DNA from: Saprospiraceae bacterium
Lineage (GTDB): Bacteria; Bacteroidota; Bacteroidia; Chitinophagales; Saprospiraceae
Reading direction: 5' to 3'
Assembly: GCA_020627535.1 (NCBI GenBank)
Contig: JAHDGU010000012.1
Span: forward strand, 62,001 to 126,000
Length of the DNA: 64,000 nucleotides
Position numbers and translations under genes: made by a program. Under the pieces are notes generated by a model. That model did not search any database and was not told the origin of the DNA. It was given only the letters and a program-made list of their open reading frames with translations. Shown piece after piece: positions 42,850-51,953 of the stretch. Within the stretch, counting starts at the first letter, position 1. Each line of letters begins with the position of its first letter.

Positions 42850-43509
42850 ATGGAAGCACTTCAAACCAAATTTGACTATAACTCTACCAGAGATATCCTC
42901 ATCATATCTGAGTACGGCAGACATATCCAGAAGATGGTGGCCGAGATCCGAGGCATGGAGGACAAGGAAAAGCGTCAGCGCCTTGCAGAGCAAGTGATCC
43001 AGTTGATGTACCAAATGGTACCGACTGACAAGCATATTGATGAGCAGCTAGATACGCTCTGGAAGCATTTCTTTCGTATCGCCGGACATGACATAGACGT
43101 GACACCTCCTCCAGGTGTGAATATCATTCCTCCTGAGGAAGCTGTAGCTCATGACAAGATGGACTACCCGACACGCAACAATCGCTACCGACATTATGGT
43201 CAGCTCATCCAACGACTGTCTCAGAAGGTCAAGGATATGCCAGAAGGTCCCAAGCGTGAAGAGGTGATCACGCTCATCTTGAGTTATATGAAGATGGCAT
43301 ATCGTACATGGAACAAGGAGCACTTCATCAATGATGATCTGATCAAGTCTGATCTCAAGGCAATGTCAAGAGGTACTCTAGAGGCGACAGAGTCAAGTCG
43401 ACTCAACTATCTCGCGAGTAAAAAGAAAAAACACCCGGTCAACACCGTCAGCTTGAAAAAAGGCAAAAAGCGCAAAGGCCACAGCAACAATCGAAGACGT
43501 AGAAAATAA
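42850..43509 (+). CDS. DUF4290 protein
   Basis: The 219-residue protein of the Bacteroidota family DUF4290 has FDYNSTRDILIISEYGRHIQKMV (in pieces, about 8-30), PEEAVAHDKMDYPTRNNRYRHYG (about 94-116) and a strongly basic tail (KKKHPVNTVSLKKGKKRKGHSNNRRRRK in pieces). The tail suggests nucleic-acid or ribosome binding, but the function is unknown. Its position between glmS and murA suggests an operon. Confidence 0.85.
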   Translation: MEALQTKFDYNSTRDILIISEYGRHIQKMVAEIRGMEDKEKRQRLAEQVIQLMYQMVPTDKHIDEQLDTLWKHFFRIAGHDIDVTPPPGVNIIPPEEAVAHDKMDYPTRNNRYRHYGQLIQRLSQKVKDMPEGPKREEVITLILSYMKMAYRTWNKEHFINDDLIKSDLKAMSRGTLEATESSRLNYLASKKKKHPVNTVSLKKGKKRKGHSNNRRRRK

Positions 43510-43514
43510 ACCCA

Positions 43515-44831
43515 ATGGCTCAGGAGTACTTCAAAGTTCAAGGAGGGCATAGACTATCAGGTGATCTGCAGCCTCAAGGGGCCAAAAATGAAGCACTCCA
43601 AATCCTTTCTGCTGTCTTACTGACATCAGGTGTCGTGGTGATCAATAACCTTCCTGACATCCTTGACGTGAGGAAGATGATCGGACTCCTAGAAGGTCTA
43701 GGTGTCAAGGTGAAGAAGCTCGGAGCCACCAGCATGAGTTTTCAAGCTGATGAGATAGATCTGGATTATCTCTACAGCGATGAGTATGTACGCAATGCCG
43801 CCAAGATCAGGGGAAGTGTTATGCTTCTCGGTCCCATCTTGGCACGATTTGATCGAGCCTTCTTGCCCAAGCCTGGTGGTGACAAGATCGGTCGTCGTAG
43901 GCTAGATACACACTTCAATGGATTTCAGAAACTTGGTGCTGAGTTTCGCTTTGAGAAAGATACCAATCACTTCTTTCTAGACGGATCAAAACTAAAAGGT
44001 GCGCATATCCTCATGGATGAGATATCCGTGACTGGCACAGCCAATATGGTCATGGCCGCCAGCCTCGCAGAGGGTACGACTCAGATCTACAATGCTGCTT
44101 GCGAGCCTTACCTGCAGCAGCTATGTCGGATGCTTCAATCCATGGGGGCAGACATCACTGGATTAGGGAGCAATCTTTTGACCATCACAGGTGTCAAGTC
44201 ACTTGGCGGGACTACTCATACGATCCTACCGGATATGATTGAGATCGGCTCTTTTGTGGGACTAGCAGCGATGACTCAATCTGACATCACGATCAAAAAT
44301 GCACGCATCGATCAGTTAGGAGTGATCTTGCCTACCTTCCGTAAGCTAGGGATTCAGATTGATGAAGTCGGAGATGATATCCATATCCCGAGGCAGGAGC
44401 ACTACGAGATTGATACCTATATCGATGGATCCATTCTCACGATTTATGATTCGCCTTGGCCTGGGTTTACCCCTGATCTTTTAAGCATATTGCTAGTCGT
44501 GGCCACTCAGGCTAAGGGTAGTATTCTCATTCATCAAAAGATGTTTGAGAGTCGGCTCTTCTTTGTAGATAAGCTTATTGATATGGGTGCTAAGATTATT
44601 CTGTGTGATCCCCATAGAGCTACTGTCATTGGCATAGATAGAGACTATGCTTTGCGCGGAATCACGATGAGTTCGCCAGATATAAGAGCTGGCGTATCGC
44701 TCCTCATCGCCGCGATGAGTGCGGAAGGTGAGAGTACCATCCATAATATCTCTCAGATTGATCGTGGCTATCAGAACATCGATCTGCGCCTCAATGCGAT
44801 CGGGGCAAAGATTGAGAGATACCAAGATTAA
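43515..44831 (+). CDS. murA: UDP-N-acetylglucosamine 1-carboxyvinyltransferase
   Basis: The first committed enzyme of peptidoglycan synthesis adds PEP to UDP-GlcNAc. The 438-residue EPSP-synthase fold shows GAKNEALQILSAVLL (about 22-36), NAAKIRGSVMLLGPIL (about 94-109) and a late RAGVSLLIAAMSAEGES. At the flexible-loop position of E. coli Cys115 it reads PGGDKIG, with Asp123 in place of Cys. This change is known to give fosfomycin insensitivity in other MurA enzymes. Five bp separate it from the DUF4290 gene. Confidence 0.96.
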   Translation: MAQEYFKVQGGHRLSGDLQPQGAKNEALQILSAVLLTSGVVVINNLPDILDVRKMIGLLEGLGVKVKKLGATSMSFQADEIDLDYLYSDEYVRNAAKIRGSVMLLGPILARFDRAFLPKPGGDKIGRRRLDTHFNGFQKLGAEFRFEKDTNHFFLDGSKLKGAHILMDEISVTGTANMVMAASLAEGTTQIYNAACEPYLQQLCRMLQSMGADITGLGSNLLTITGVKSLGGTTHTILPDMIEIGSFVGLAAMTQSDITIKNARIDQLGVILPTFRKLGIQIDEVGDDIHIPRQEHYEIDTYIDGSILTIYDSPWPGFTPDLLSILLVVATQAKGSILIHQKMFESRLFFVDKLIDMGAKIILCDPHRATVIGIDRDYALRGITMSSPDIRAGVSLLIAAMSAEGESTIHNISQIDRGYQNIDLRLNAIGAKIERYQD

Positions 44832-44898
44832 CGGATTCGTCTTTTTTTCTTTCGTTACGAGTCCTTGATGCAACCCTAGATTTTTTTACCAGTCTATA

Positions 44899-45489
44899 TT
44901 GGTGACTCTATTACGCAAGACCAATAGAAGATTGGAAAGTAAAGAAGAAGATATCCGGTATACGCATCGCGCTCTGATAGAAAGCTGTAAGCAAAAAGAT
45001 CAGCGCGCATATCAAGAAGTCTATGGACTCTATGCCTCTGCCATGTATAATACGGCAAAGAGGATGCTGGCGAATCCACAAGACGCTCAAGATGCCATAC
45101 AAGAAAGCTTCTACAAGGCATTTGCCAGACTCGGACAGTTCAACTATCAATCTTCCTTTGGCGCTTGGCTCAAGCGGATCGTGATCAATCACTGTCTCGA
45201 TCAGCAGCGTAAGCGTTCCTTGGTCTTTGAAGATGTCGATGAAAGAACTATGGGAGAGATGCATACAGATCATTCAGAGCAAGAGCCACAGTACAGCGTA
45301 GAGACTGTGAAGTCTGCGATGAGCTCATTGCCCAATGGCTACAGAGCGATTTTAAACCTGTATCTCTTTGAAGGATATACGCACGATGAGATCGGTGAGA
45401 TTTTGAATATATCAGCTCAGACTTCCAAGAGCCAATATCATCGAGCCAAGAAAAAATTGAAAGAACTCATAGCACAAAGCAATGGATAA
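44899..45489 (+). CDS. ECF-type RNA polymerase sigma factor
   Basis: The 196-residue group 4 sigma factor has region 2 (about 25-95) with YQEVYGLYASAMYNTAKRM and DAQDAIQESFYKAFARL, and region 4 (about 130-185) with LPNGYRAILNLYLFEGYTHDEIGEIL and a final SKSQYHRAKKKLKEL. The start is TTG 44899 or GTG 44902; no ATG is available upstream of region 2. It overlaps the next gene by 8 bp. Together with the sequence at 5641 it makes two ECF cassettes in the window. Confidence 0.93.
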   Translation: MVTLLRKTNRRLESKEEDIRYTHRALIESCKQKDQRAYQEVYGLYASAMYNTAKRMLANPQDAQDAIQESFYKAFARLGQFNYQSSFGAWLKRIVINHCLDQQRKRSLVFEDVDERTMGEMHTDHSEQEPQYSVETVKSAMSSLPNGYRAILNLYLFEGYTHDEIGEILNISAQTSKSQYHRAKKKLKELIAQSNG

Positions 45490-46003
45490 TCTAGAGAAGT
45501 TTATCAGAGAGCACAGAGACGAGTTTGAGGAGAGATTTGATCCGTCACTCGCACCACTAGACCTATCCAAGATAGGTACTAGCAAGCCTCCTCAGCAGGG
45601 ACAGAAGCGCCGTATGTGGTGGTGGGGTCTCTTTGGGTTGATACTGGTCACAGCGATCGTGTTCTTTGCGGGCTTTCGCCCAAATGCTACAGAAGTGCAA
45701 ACTGCACAGTTTGCAGAGCTCCAAGATATGAAAACTCACTATGCACAGGTCATGCAAGTGAGACTGCAGAGTCCTGAGTTACAGAAGCGTCTAAGTCCAG
45801 ATGATCAGGAGCAATTACAAGCCCTGATCAAGGCACTAGATCTAGAAATAGAAGATCTCATGTCAGATCTCAAGACCAGTCCTGACCAAGCCGCCATACT
45901 AGAGAAGATTGCAATCAACTATAAAATGCGCGTCGATATCCTAGATGCCATCTTGATTTCATCACCTAAGAAAGAAGACAACAATGAAAGAGTATATATG
46001 TAA
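45482..46003 (+). CDS. Probable anti-sigma membrane protein
   Basis: The 173-residue protein has a ~43-residue cytoplasmic acidic N-terminus (LEKFIREHRDEFEERFDPS), a single membrane helix (about 44-67, MWWWGLFGLILVTAIVFFAGF) and an extracytoplasmic helical domain (about 70-165). No zinc-binding His/Cys motif of the ZAS type is present. The 8 bp overlap with the sigma gene and the topology make it the likely anti-sigma factor. The codons at the end of the membrane helix contain a GNRA hairpin-motif copy (45670-45685). Confidence 0.75.
   Translation: MDNLEKFIREHRDEFEERFDPSLAPLDLSKIGTSKPPQQGQKRRMWWWGLFGLILVTAIVFFAGFRPNATEVQTAQFAELQDMKTHYAQVMQVRLQSPELQKRLSPDDQEQLQALIKALDLEIEDLMSDLKTSPDQAAILEKIAINYKMRVDILDAILISSPKKEDNNERVYM
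45670..45685 (-). repeat. GNRA hairpin motif copy
   Basis: On the minus strand ATTT-GGGC-GAAA-GCCC, four-pair stem, inside the anti-sigma gene. Confidence 0.65.
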
Positions 46004-47057
46004 ATCATCTCTCCTTTTGCTTGCCATGATGGCGAGTCTTGGACTCTCTGCGCAGAGCGCTAAGGACTACGAAGGGTCTATGGATCTCGATCGAGGTCAG
46101 TACATCGAGATCATCTCCAAATATGGAGAAGTACAGATCATGGAGCACGATGAAAACGTCTTGAGATATGAAGCTCATGTAGAGACTCAAGGTAAGGATT
46201 ATAGTGCAGCCCAAAAGTTGCTCGATCGTATCAATATAGATGCGCTTGAGAGCAGTACCACACTCAGACTAGAGACCAGTATTGGGGCTGCCAATCGCAG
46301 TCGATTTTCCAGATTCTTCCGAGATGCAGATCCTTTTGATCATGGAAATGTCAATATCGCGCTCAAGATATGGGTGCCAAAAGATCAAGACATAAGCATC
46401 GAGAGTAAATACGGCGATATTAAGCTAGAGGTAGATGTGGATGAGCTTGACATCAAACAAGGCCACGGAGTCACAGAGATTATCGCCGTCTGTCAAGCTC
46501 TAGACTACAAGGCGGACTTTTCAGATCTCATCGCAGATAGTCTGCCCAAGGCTAACCTGCATCTAGACTTCAGTCGTCTGGATCTCTACAAGGTCGGTAC
46601 TCTTGACTTGAATAGCAAAGGGTCGCGGATTGATATAGCACACGGCCAAGACCTCTACATCAAGAGTCTCAGAGACAATATCAAGGTCAAAAACGCAGTC
46701 TCGCTCAATCTCAATAGCACGCTGTCAGACGTCGAAGTTGATCATCTGCAAAGACGTGCAGACATGAGCTTGTCCAATGGATCTCTTGAACTTTCCCATA
46801 TCTCAAAAGACTTTGAAGACGTTTTCGTAGATCAGAAGAGAGCCGATGTCGAACTCTCGATAGATCATGAGCACTTCGCACTAGATATGAATGTAGAGGA
46901 CACTGATCTTAGCTTTCCAAGATCTATGGTCGATCAGATCACCAAAAAGGAGATGGGAGAGGACGATGTCAAGATCATTGAGTATCAAAAAGATTCCGGC
47001 CATTCGCTCATACGAGTGAGAGGCCTCAAAGGCGAAATCAATTTCTACAGGAATTAG
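45984..47057 (+). CDS. Exported beta-solenoid protein (DUF4097-like)
   Basis: The 357-residue protein has a signal peptide (LLLLAMMASLGLSAQ) and a run of short strand repeats of the type IEIISKYGEVQI, ISIESKYGDIKLEV, LDLNSKGSRIDI, SLNLNSTLSDVEV, the rung pattern of DUF4097/GIN-type beta-helices. It overlaps the anti-sigma gene by 20 bp and is likely under the ECF sigma factor. Role at the envelope is unknown. Confidence 0.75.
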   Translation: MKEYICKSSLLLLAMMASLGLSAQSAKDYEGSMDLDRGQYIEIISKYGEVQIMEHDENVLRYEAHVETQGKDYSAAQKLLDRINIDALESSTTLRLETSIGAANRSRFSRFFRDADPFDHGNVNIALKIWVPKDQDISIESKYGDIKLEVDVDELDIKQGHGVTEIIAVCQALDYKADFSDLIADSLPKANLHLDFSRLDLYKVGTLDLNSKGSRIDIAHGQDLYIKSLRDNIKVKNAVSLNLNSTLSDVEVDHLQRRADMSLSNGSLELSHISKDFEDVFVDQKRADVELSIDHEHFALDMNVEDTDLSFPRSMVDQITKKEMGEDDVKIIEYQKDSGHSLIRVRGLKGEINFYRN

Positions 47058-47105
47058 ATCGCTGCCAGCACAGACAATTTATTTCAACACGGAAAATACA
47101 TTACA

Positions 47106-47720
47106 ATGAAAAAGCACATTTTTCTTCTAGGATTGCTATGTCTCATGATGACTACAATAGACGCCCAGTCTGAAGGGCCGGGTGACTATACCCAAGAGGA
47201 CCAAGTATATCTCAGCCAGAATAGATCCAATGGATTTTATCTCTCCCTTGGCATGAAGTATGGTCAGGTTGACAAATCTGATGCTGCCATCTTTCGGAGT
47301 AATCTTGCCTTTGTCAGACATGATAAGCTTGAGATCGGTCTCACGGGGACGGCAATTATTACTGACGAACTAGCGGATGCTTCACCGAGAAGGGAGCATC
47401 TCTTGGCGAGCTATGGAGGGATGTTTATCGCTCCGATCATTCCCCTTACGACTGATCTGTCGCTCACGGTCCCACTGAGCCTTGGGGTGGGAGTGGCTAC
47501 AGTGGATGATACCGACTTTGATTTTCATCGCAATGATTATGACCTGCTCTTTGTCCTAGAGCCTGGTGTAACTCTTGACTACAAGCTCGGCAAGATCGTA
47601 AAGGTTGGACTAGCGGTAGACTATCGCATTACCAATACGCTTCAACTCGACCAGACCTCCATTGATCGTCTCAATGGAATATCAGGAGGAATCGTCTTGA
47701 AGATAGGACTACACGAGTAG
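47106..47720 (+). CDS. Small outer-membrane beta-barrel protein
   Basis: The 204-residue protein has a signal peptide (MKKHIFLLGLLCLMMTTIDAQ) and strand-turn-strand repeats (NGFYLSLGMKYGQV, LSLTVPLSLGVGVATV, LVLEPGVTLDYKLGKIVKVGLAVDYRI in pieces) ending in GIVLKIGLHE. It is an eight- to ten-strand-type barrel of unknown cargo, fourth gene of the second ECF cassette. Confidence 0.78.
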   Translation: MKKHIFLLGLLCLMMTTIDAQSEGPGDYTQEDQVYLSQNRSNGFYLSLGMKYGQVDKSDAAIFRSNLAFVRHDKLEIGLTGTAIITDELADASPRREHLLASYGGMFIAPIIPLTTDLSLTVPLSLGVGVATVDDTDFDFHRNDYDLLFVLEPGVTLDYKLGKIVKVGLAVDYRITNTLQLDQTSIDRLNGISGGIVLKIGLHE

Positions 47721-47729
47721 AAGGCAAGA

Positions 47730-48704
47730 TCACTTACTCCGAGAGGATACAAACTCAAGGAGCTGCCCAAAGGATTTTTTGTATGGGCTATCAGGAAACT
47801 GCTGGAGTAGATCTGCTGCGATTTTCTGATAGTCCATCATCTTTTGATGGGTGTAAGACATTCCATCTGTCGTATGCACGAAGTCTATAATCTCACGGAT
47901 CTTGTGCTTTTTGTTCTTGTGATTATTGATCAGTCTGCGAATGCGCTTTTGGGTCTTTCGATCAGACACATCGAGGGCTCTTATCAGAGGGAGCGTCAAT
48001 TTGCGCTCTTGTATATCAATGCCTTTGGGCTTACCGATCTGGGCTTCTCCATAGTCGAAGAGATCATCCTTGATCTGAAATGCCATACCCATGTTGTAGC
48101 CCACTTGATGCATAAGTTGCTTCTGCTCCTCAGTAGCTTTGGCGCTTGCGGCTCCGGCCTCACATGCAGCTGCAAGAAAAGAGGCCGTCTTGGCTCCTAT
48201 GATATCATAGTAGACAGGCTCGGTGATATTGAGCTTGCGTGTCTTGTCCATCTGCAGAAGCTCACCTTCGCTCATGCATTTGACAGCGTAGTTGAGGATC
48301 TGCAGGAGCTCATACTCTTTGTGATCAGTGGCCAAGAGTAGACTTCGAGAAAAAAGATAATCTCCCACAAGGACGGCAATCTTATTTTTCCATAGTGCAT
48401 TGATCGAAAAGAAACCTCGCCTCAAGTAGGATTCATCAACCACATCATCATGTACCAAGGTAGCCGTATGGATCATCTCCACAAATGAAGCCGCAGTATA
48501 GCTCGACTCGGTAATCTTGCCACAAGTGGCAGCACTGAGGAGTACTAGCAAAGGTCTGAGTTGCTTACCCTTCTTTTGGACGATATAGTGGGTGATCTTA
48601 TCGAGCAATGGCACCTCGCTCTTCATCGATTCTCTGAACTTTCGTTCAAATTCTTTGAGCTCGGCCTGTATCGGCGCCTGTATGTCTTTTAAATTCGTGG
48701 ACAT
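47730..48704 (-). CDS. Long-chain polyprenyl diphosphate synthase
   Basis: The 324-residue all-trans prenyltransferase extends an allylic diphosphate with IPP for quinone side chains or carriers. It has the first aspartate-rich motif DDVVD (LVHDDVVDESYLRRG, about 83-97), GKQLRPLLVLLSA and the second DDLFD (FQIKDDLFDYG, about 211-221). A residue-level chain-length call is unsafe; octaprenyl- or similar length is usual. ATG 48704 is preferred over TTG 48707. It links functionally with fni/mvaA at the left of the window. Confidence 0.92.
   Translation of the reverse strand: MSTNLKDIQAPIQAELKEFERKFRESMKSEVPLLDKITHYIVQKKGKQLRPLLVLLSAATCGKITESSYTAASFVEMIHTATLVHDDVVDESYLRRGFFSINALWKNKIAVLVGDYLFSRSLLLATDHKEYELLQILNYAVKCMSEGELLQMDKTRKLNITEPVYYDIIGAKTASFLAAACEAGAASAKATEEQKQLMHQVGYNMGMAFQIKDDLFDYGEAQIGKPKGIDIQERKLTLPLIRALDVSDRKTQKRIRRLINNHKNKKHKIREIIDFVHTTDGMSYTHQKMMDYQKIAADLLQQFPDSPYKKSFGQLLEFVSSRSK
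48636..48651 (-). repeat. GNRA hairpin motif copy (A/T-containing stem)
   Basis: On the minus strand ATTT-GAAC-GAAA-GTTC inside the polyprenyl-synthase gene. It keeps the architecture with a stem that is not G/C only. Confidence 0.5.
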
Positions 48705-48730
48705 CAAATAGGCGGTCGCCCGCCGTATCT

Positions 48731-49579
48731 ATGATCATAACAAAGCACAAAGTTATTGAAGGTTCATCTCCGCGCCCTATTGCGCTGGATATTCGCTATG
48801 ATGAAGATCAGGAGCAGAAAGGAGTGTTTATTTTCTGCCATGGCTTTAAGGGGTTCAAGGACTGGGGTCACTGGTCGTTGGTGGCCGATACATTTGCCCG
48901 ACAGGGCTATGCATTCCTGAAGTACAATCTGTCTCACAATGGTGTCAGCCTCGATGCGCCGACTGAGTTTGCCGATCTTGAGGCATTTGGCGACAATCGC
49001 TTCAGCATAGAGGTATCTGATACTCATGCCGTGCTTGACTGGTTACATAGCACTGAGTCTCTGGACGATAGCTTGCAGGCATTGCCATGTCATCTCATAG
49101 GTCACAGTCGCGGGGGACCGATCGTCATCGCTGCAGCTCATCAAGACCATCGTGTGAGCTCCTGTGTCTGTTGGGCTTCTGTACATCGGCTTGATTACGC
49201 CTGGGGTGCTCCTGGTATACTAGACCAATGGCGTAAGGATGGAATCTATCATGTGATCAATGGGCGCACTCAGCAGAAAATGCCCCTCAAGTACAGCCTC
49301 TATGAAGACTATGTCGAAAACGAATCTATGTTAGATACCAAAATCAATCTTCAAGCCATGAGCAAGCCCACACTTTTTATTCATGGTACGAGGGATCTAG
49401 CCATACATCATCGCGCATCTGAGTTGCTCGCCGAGTGGTCTAGAGATGGTGAGCTTGTCTTGATTAAAGATGCCAATCATGTCTTTGGTGCTCAACATCC
49501 TTGGACACAAGACATCTTGCCTGCGCACAGTCAGCAGATGGTCGATGAATGTATCCGATTTGTCAATGCCAAGTTCTAG
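48731..49579 (+). CDS. Alpha/beta-hydrolase
   Basis: The 282-residue hydrolase has an oxyanion region FCHGFKGFKDWGHW (about 34-47), nucleophile elbow GHSRGGP (Ser in about 123-129), an acid in GTRDLAIHH and the catalytic His in NHVFG (about 255-259). It resembles peptidase S9/dienelactone-hydrolase-like proteins; the substrate is unknown. It diverges from the polyprenyl synthase by 26 bp. Confidence 0.85.
   Translation: MIITKHKVIEGSSPRPIALDIRYDEDQEQKGVFIFCHGFKGFKDWGHWSLVADTFARQGYAFLKYNLSHNGVSLDAPTEFADLEAFGDNRFSIEVSDTHAVLDWLHSTESLDDSLQALPCHLIGHSRGGPIVIAAAHQDHRVSSCVCWASVHRLDYAWGAPGILDQWRKDGIYHVINGRTQQKMPLKYSLYEDYVENESMLDTKINLQAMSKPTLFIHGTRDLAIHHRASELLAEWSRDGELVLIKDANHVFGAQHPWTQDILPAHSQQMVDECIRFVNAKF
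48893..48907 (+). repeat. GNNA-type hairpin motif copy
   Basis: TTT-GCCC-GACA-GGGC in the hydrolase gene. Loop GACA as at 21665. Confidence 0.4.
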
Positions 49580-49638
49580 AGCTTGTAGAGGTAGCGAAAG
49601 AGATACCTTTGAGTGTCACCATGAGAGAGTATCAGTAA

Positions 49639-50619
49639 GTGCTAGCACTGTTCAGACACAATACCTTGATCAATAGCCTTGCGCTACTAGCGTATACTGT
49701 GCTATTACGCTCATTTTCTTTCTTTCAGACGGAGGCCTATGCATCTACATCTCAGGGTGTGTTGTCCGATTGGTTCTTTGGACTCTTGGATCGTAGCCAT
49801 ATTGGGGCTGATGTCATTGGCATTTTGCTTGTGTTTTTTCAAGCTGTGATGATCAATCGCTATGTGATTGTACACCGTCTCGCTCAGCGCATCACTCTTT
49901 TCCCAGGGGTGCTCTATGTGCTTTTCACTGCCATGCTTCCTTGCTATCAGCAGCTATCTCCAGAGCTATTGGCTAACACTTGTGTGATTGCAATCCTGCC
50001 TATACTTCATAAAACGTACAGGCAAAAGCAGATCGCACTGCAAGTTTTCAATGCCGGCCTCCTCATAGGTCTAGCATCACTTTTTCAGTCGGCCTATCTA
50101 ATTCTATTTGTGTGGGTGATCATCTGCATCGTCATTATGAATAGCGTCAATCCCAAGCGTGTGGTCCAAGGGCTTCTTGGTGCGGTGGTCCCCATGGTCT
50201 GGAGTCTGGTTATCTGCTACTGGTATGACTCACTGTCGTCTTGCCGGTTGCGATTTGGGCAGGGTTTTGGCTTTCTGTCATTTGGCTCTACACTACCTGG
50301 TACATACTGGTGGGTGATGGTCATCATGGCACTGCTGCTCATATGGGGGCTATTGAGTTTTGGGAGCAGCTTATCCAAGAGACTGATCAAATCACGTAAG
50401 GGCAACGAAGCGCTGTACTGGCTCTTGCTCATGAGCGGGGTGGTGGTCTTATTCACTGCTGGCGTCAATGAGTACGGCTTCTTGTTGCTTCTGATACCAT
50501 TGTCGGTGATCTTATCTCATAGATTTTCTGACTCGAGCTATGAGAGTGTCGCAGAACTTGGACATTTTAGCCTTTTTGTCTTGCTTGTCTTTCTCAATGC
50601 CTACCAGTACTTTGGTTAA
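49639..50619 (+). CDS. DUF6427-like polytopic membrane protein
   Basis: The 326-residue protein has about nine membrane helices and a FRHNTLINSLALLAYTVLL start, resembling the DUF6427 family of Bacteroidota (function unknown). The start is GTG 49639, placed directly after a stop. It immediately precedes purQ, with 25 bp between. Confidence 0.65.
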   Translation: MLALFRHNTLINSLALLAYTVLLRSFSFFQTEAYASTSQGVLSDWFFGLLDRSHIGADVIGILLVFFQAVMINRYVIVHRLAQRITLFPGVLYVLFTAMLPCYQQLSPELLANTCVIAILPILHKTYRQKQIALQVFNAGLLIGLASLFQSAYLILFVWVIICIVIMNSVNPKRVVQGLLGAVVPMVWSLVICYWYDSLSSCRLRFGQGFGFLSFGSTLPGTYWWVMVIMALLLIWGLLSFGSSLSKRLIKSRKGNEALYWLLLMSGVVVLFTAGVNEYGFLLLLIPLSVILSHRFSDSSYESVAELGHFSLFVLLVFLNAYQYFG

Positions 50620-50644
50620 TTTTACTTACGCAAAAACCAGGTCT

Positions 50645-51361
50645 ATGAAGTTTGGAGTAGTGGTCTTTCCAGGATCCAATTGTGATGATGACATGATCCA
50701 TGTACTGTCTGAGGTGATGGGCTGTAAAGCAGAAAAGATCTGGCACAAGGAATCGTCTCTAGATGGCTACGAGCTCGGAGATTGTATCATCGTGCCAGGT
50801 GGATTTTCGTATGGTGATTATCTCCGAGCAGGCGCGATTGCCAAGATGAGTCCTGTGATGAGTGCAGTGACCGCTTTCGCGAAAAAAGGGGGACATGTCT
50901 TTGGCATTTGCAATGGATTTCAAGTGCTGTGTGAAGCAGGTCTACTGCCTGGCGCATTACTTCGCAATGAGAAGCAGAAGTTCATCTCTAAGAATAGCTA
51001 CCTCAAGACGATTAGTACCAATTCTGCGCTTACCAGTCATTGCTCGACTGATCGAGCACTGCAGATGCCAATCGCGCATGCAGAAGGGAGGTACTATTGT
51101 GACGCCGGTACGCTGGCTGAGCTTAAGGCAAATGATCAGATCCTTTTCAAATATGCGAGCCCAGATGGTGAGCTAGACGTCTCATACAACTGGAATGGCA
51201 GCGTAGAGGCTATTGCAGGGATATGTAACAAAGGCAGAAACGTCTTTGGCATGATGCCTCACCCAGAGCGCGCATCAGAGAGTATATTGGGTTGTGAAGA
51301 TGGCAAGGCACTCTTCGATAGCTTGGTCTCCCATCTGGCATCACTAGCCCCTGTGTCCTAG
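50645..51361 (+). CDS. purQ: Phosphoribosylformylglycinamidine synthase, glutaminase subunit
   Basis: PurQ supplies ammonia to PurL in purine synthesis. The ~238 residues start KFGVVVFPGSNCDDD and contain the class I glutaminase Cys in FGICNGFQVLCEAG (about 85-98) and the His/Glu pair in MPHPERASE near the C-terminus. The frame is open upstream to 50540, but the motif-proven N-terminus is at ATG 50645. PurL and PurS are not in the window. Confidence 0.93.
   Translation: MKFGVVVFPGSNCDDDMIHVLSEVMGCKAEKIWHKESSLDGYELGDCIIVPGGFSYGDYLRAGAIAKMSPVMSAVTAFAKKGGHVFGICNGFQVLCEAGLLPGALLRNEKQKFISKNSYLKTISTNSALTSHCSTDRALQMPIAHAEGRYYCDAGTLAELKANDQILFKYASPDGELDVSYNWNGSVEAIAGICNKGRNVFGMMPHPERASESILGCEDGKALFDSLVSHLASLAPVS
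50872..50887 (-). repeat. GNRA hairpin motif copy
   Basis: On the minus strand TTTTTT-CGC-GAAA-GCG in purQ. The stem differs from GGC yet pairs. Confidence 0.55.
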
Positions 51362-51470
51362 TGATGGCTAAGCATCGTTAAGCATAGGTTAATATTCCAA
51401 AATGCTGGAAATTTTGACTTGTCAAGAGCATTAACTATACATCAGCAAAACAACAAAAGCAAAATCAAGG

Positions 51471-51920
51471 ATGAAATCTATTCTCACATTCGCACTTGTT
51501 CTTTCCAGCGCCTACGTCATGAGCGCTCAGATCTTTACTCCCGTCAAGTGGGACAGTTCTATTGAAAAAGTTGGAGATAATGAGTATGCTCTGACCTTCA
51601 CAGCTATGATTGATGAAGGCTGGTTTGTCTACAGCGCAAATATGAGTGACGAAGGACCGGTTCCTACCACGATAGAATTTGATACAGAATCCGGATGGGA
51701 GCGCAGTGGCAAGATCGGAGAAGAAGGCAAGCTCAAGGAGGGCTACGATGCGCTTTTTGATATGGATGTGAAAAAGTATGCCAATAAGGTGGTCTTCTCT
51801 CAAAAGATCACGACTGATGGCTCGATCGAGGAGATCGAAGGATATCTCACGTATATGACCTGTAACAATGAGAGATGTCTTCCTCCTACCGATGTGGACT
51901 TCACATTTGAGCTGGAGTAG
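51471..51920 (+). CDS. Stand-alone DsbD N-terminal (alpha) domain protein
   Basis: The 149-residue exported protein has a signal peptide (ILTFALVLSSAYVMSAQ) and a DsbD-alpha-type immunoglobulin fold with the redox motif CNNERC (in YMTCNNERCLPPTDVDF). It matches the first ~130 residues of the full-length DsbD encoded next, including the VP TT/S block before the DxE region, so it is a recent or ancient duplication. It could act as an extra reductant carrier in the periplasm. Confidence 0.85.
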   Translation: MKSILTFALVLSSAYVMSAQIFTPVKWDSSIEKVGDNEYALTFTAMIDEGWFVYSANMSDEGPVPTTIEFDTESGWERSGKIGEEGKLKEGYDALFDMDVKKYANKVVFSQKITTDGSIEEIEGYLTYMTCNNERCLPPTDVDFTFELE

Positions 51921-51938
51921 GCTCTGAGCTACAGTATA

Positions 51939-51953
51939 TTTGTCCGAAAGGAC
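51939..51953 (+). repeat. GNRA hairpin motif copy (intergenic)
   Basis: TTT-GTCC-GAAA-GGAC between the two DsbD-type genes. The stem shows a compensated pair relative to GGCC. A separate TCGAGT-ACG-ACTCGA hairpin lies at 51967-51981. Confidence 0.65.

Noticed and set aside
45482-46003. Zinc-containing anti-sigma (ZAS) domain
   Set aside because: No HxxxCxxC-type motif in the N-terminus.
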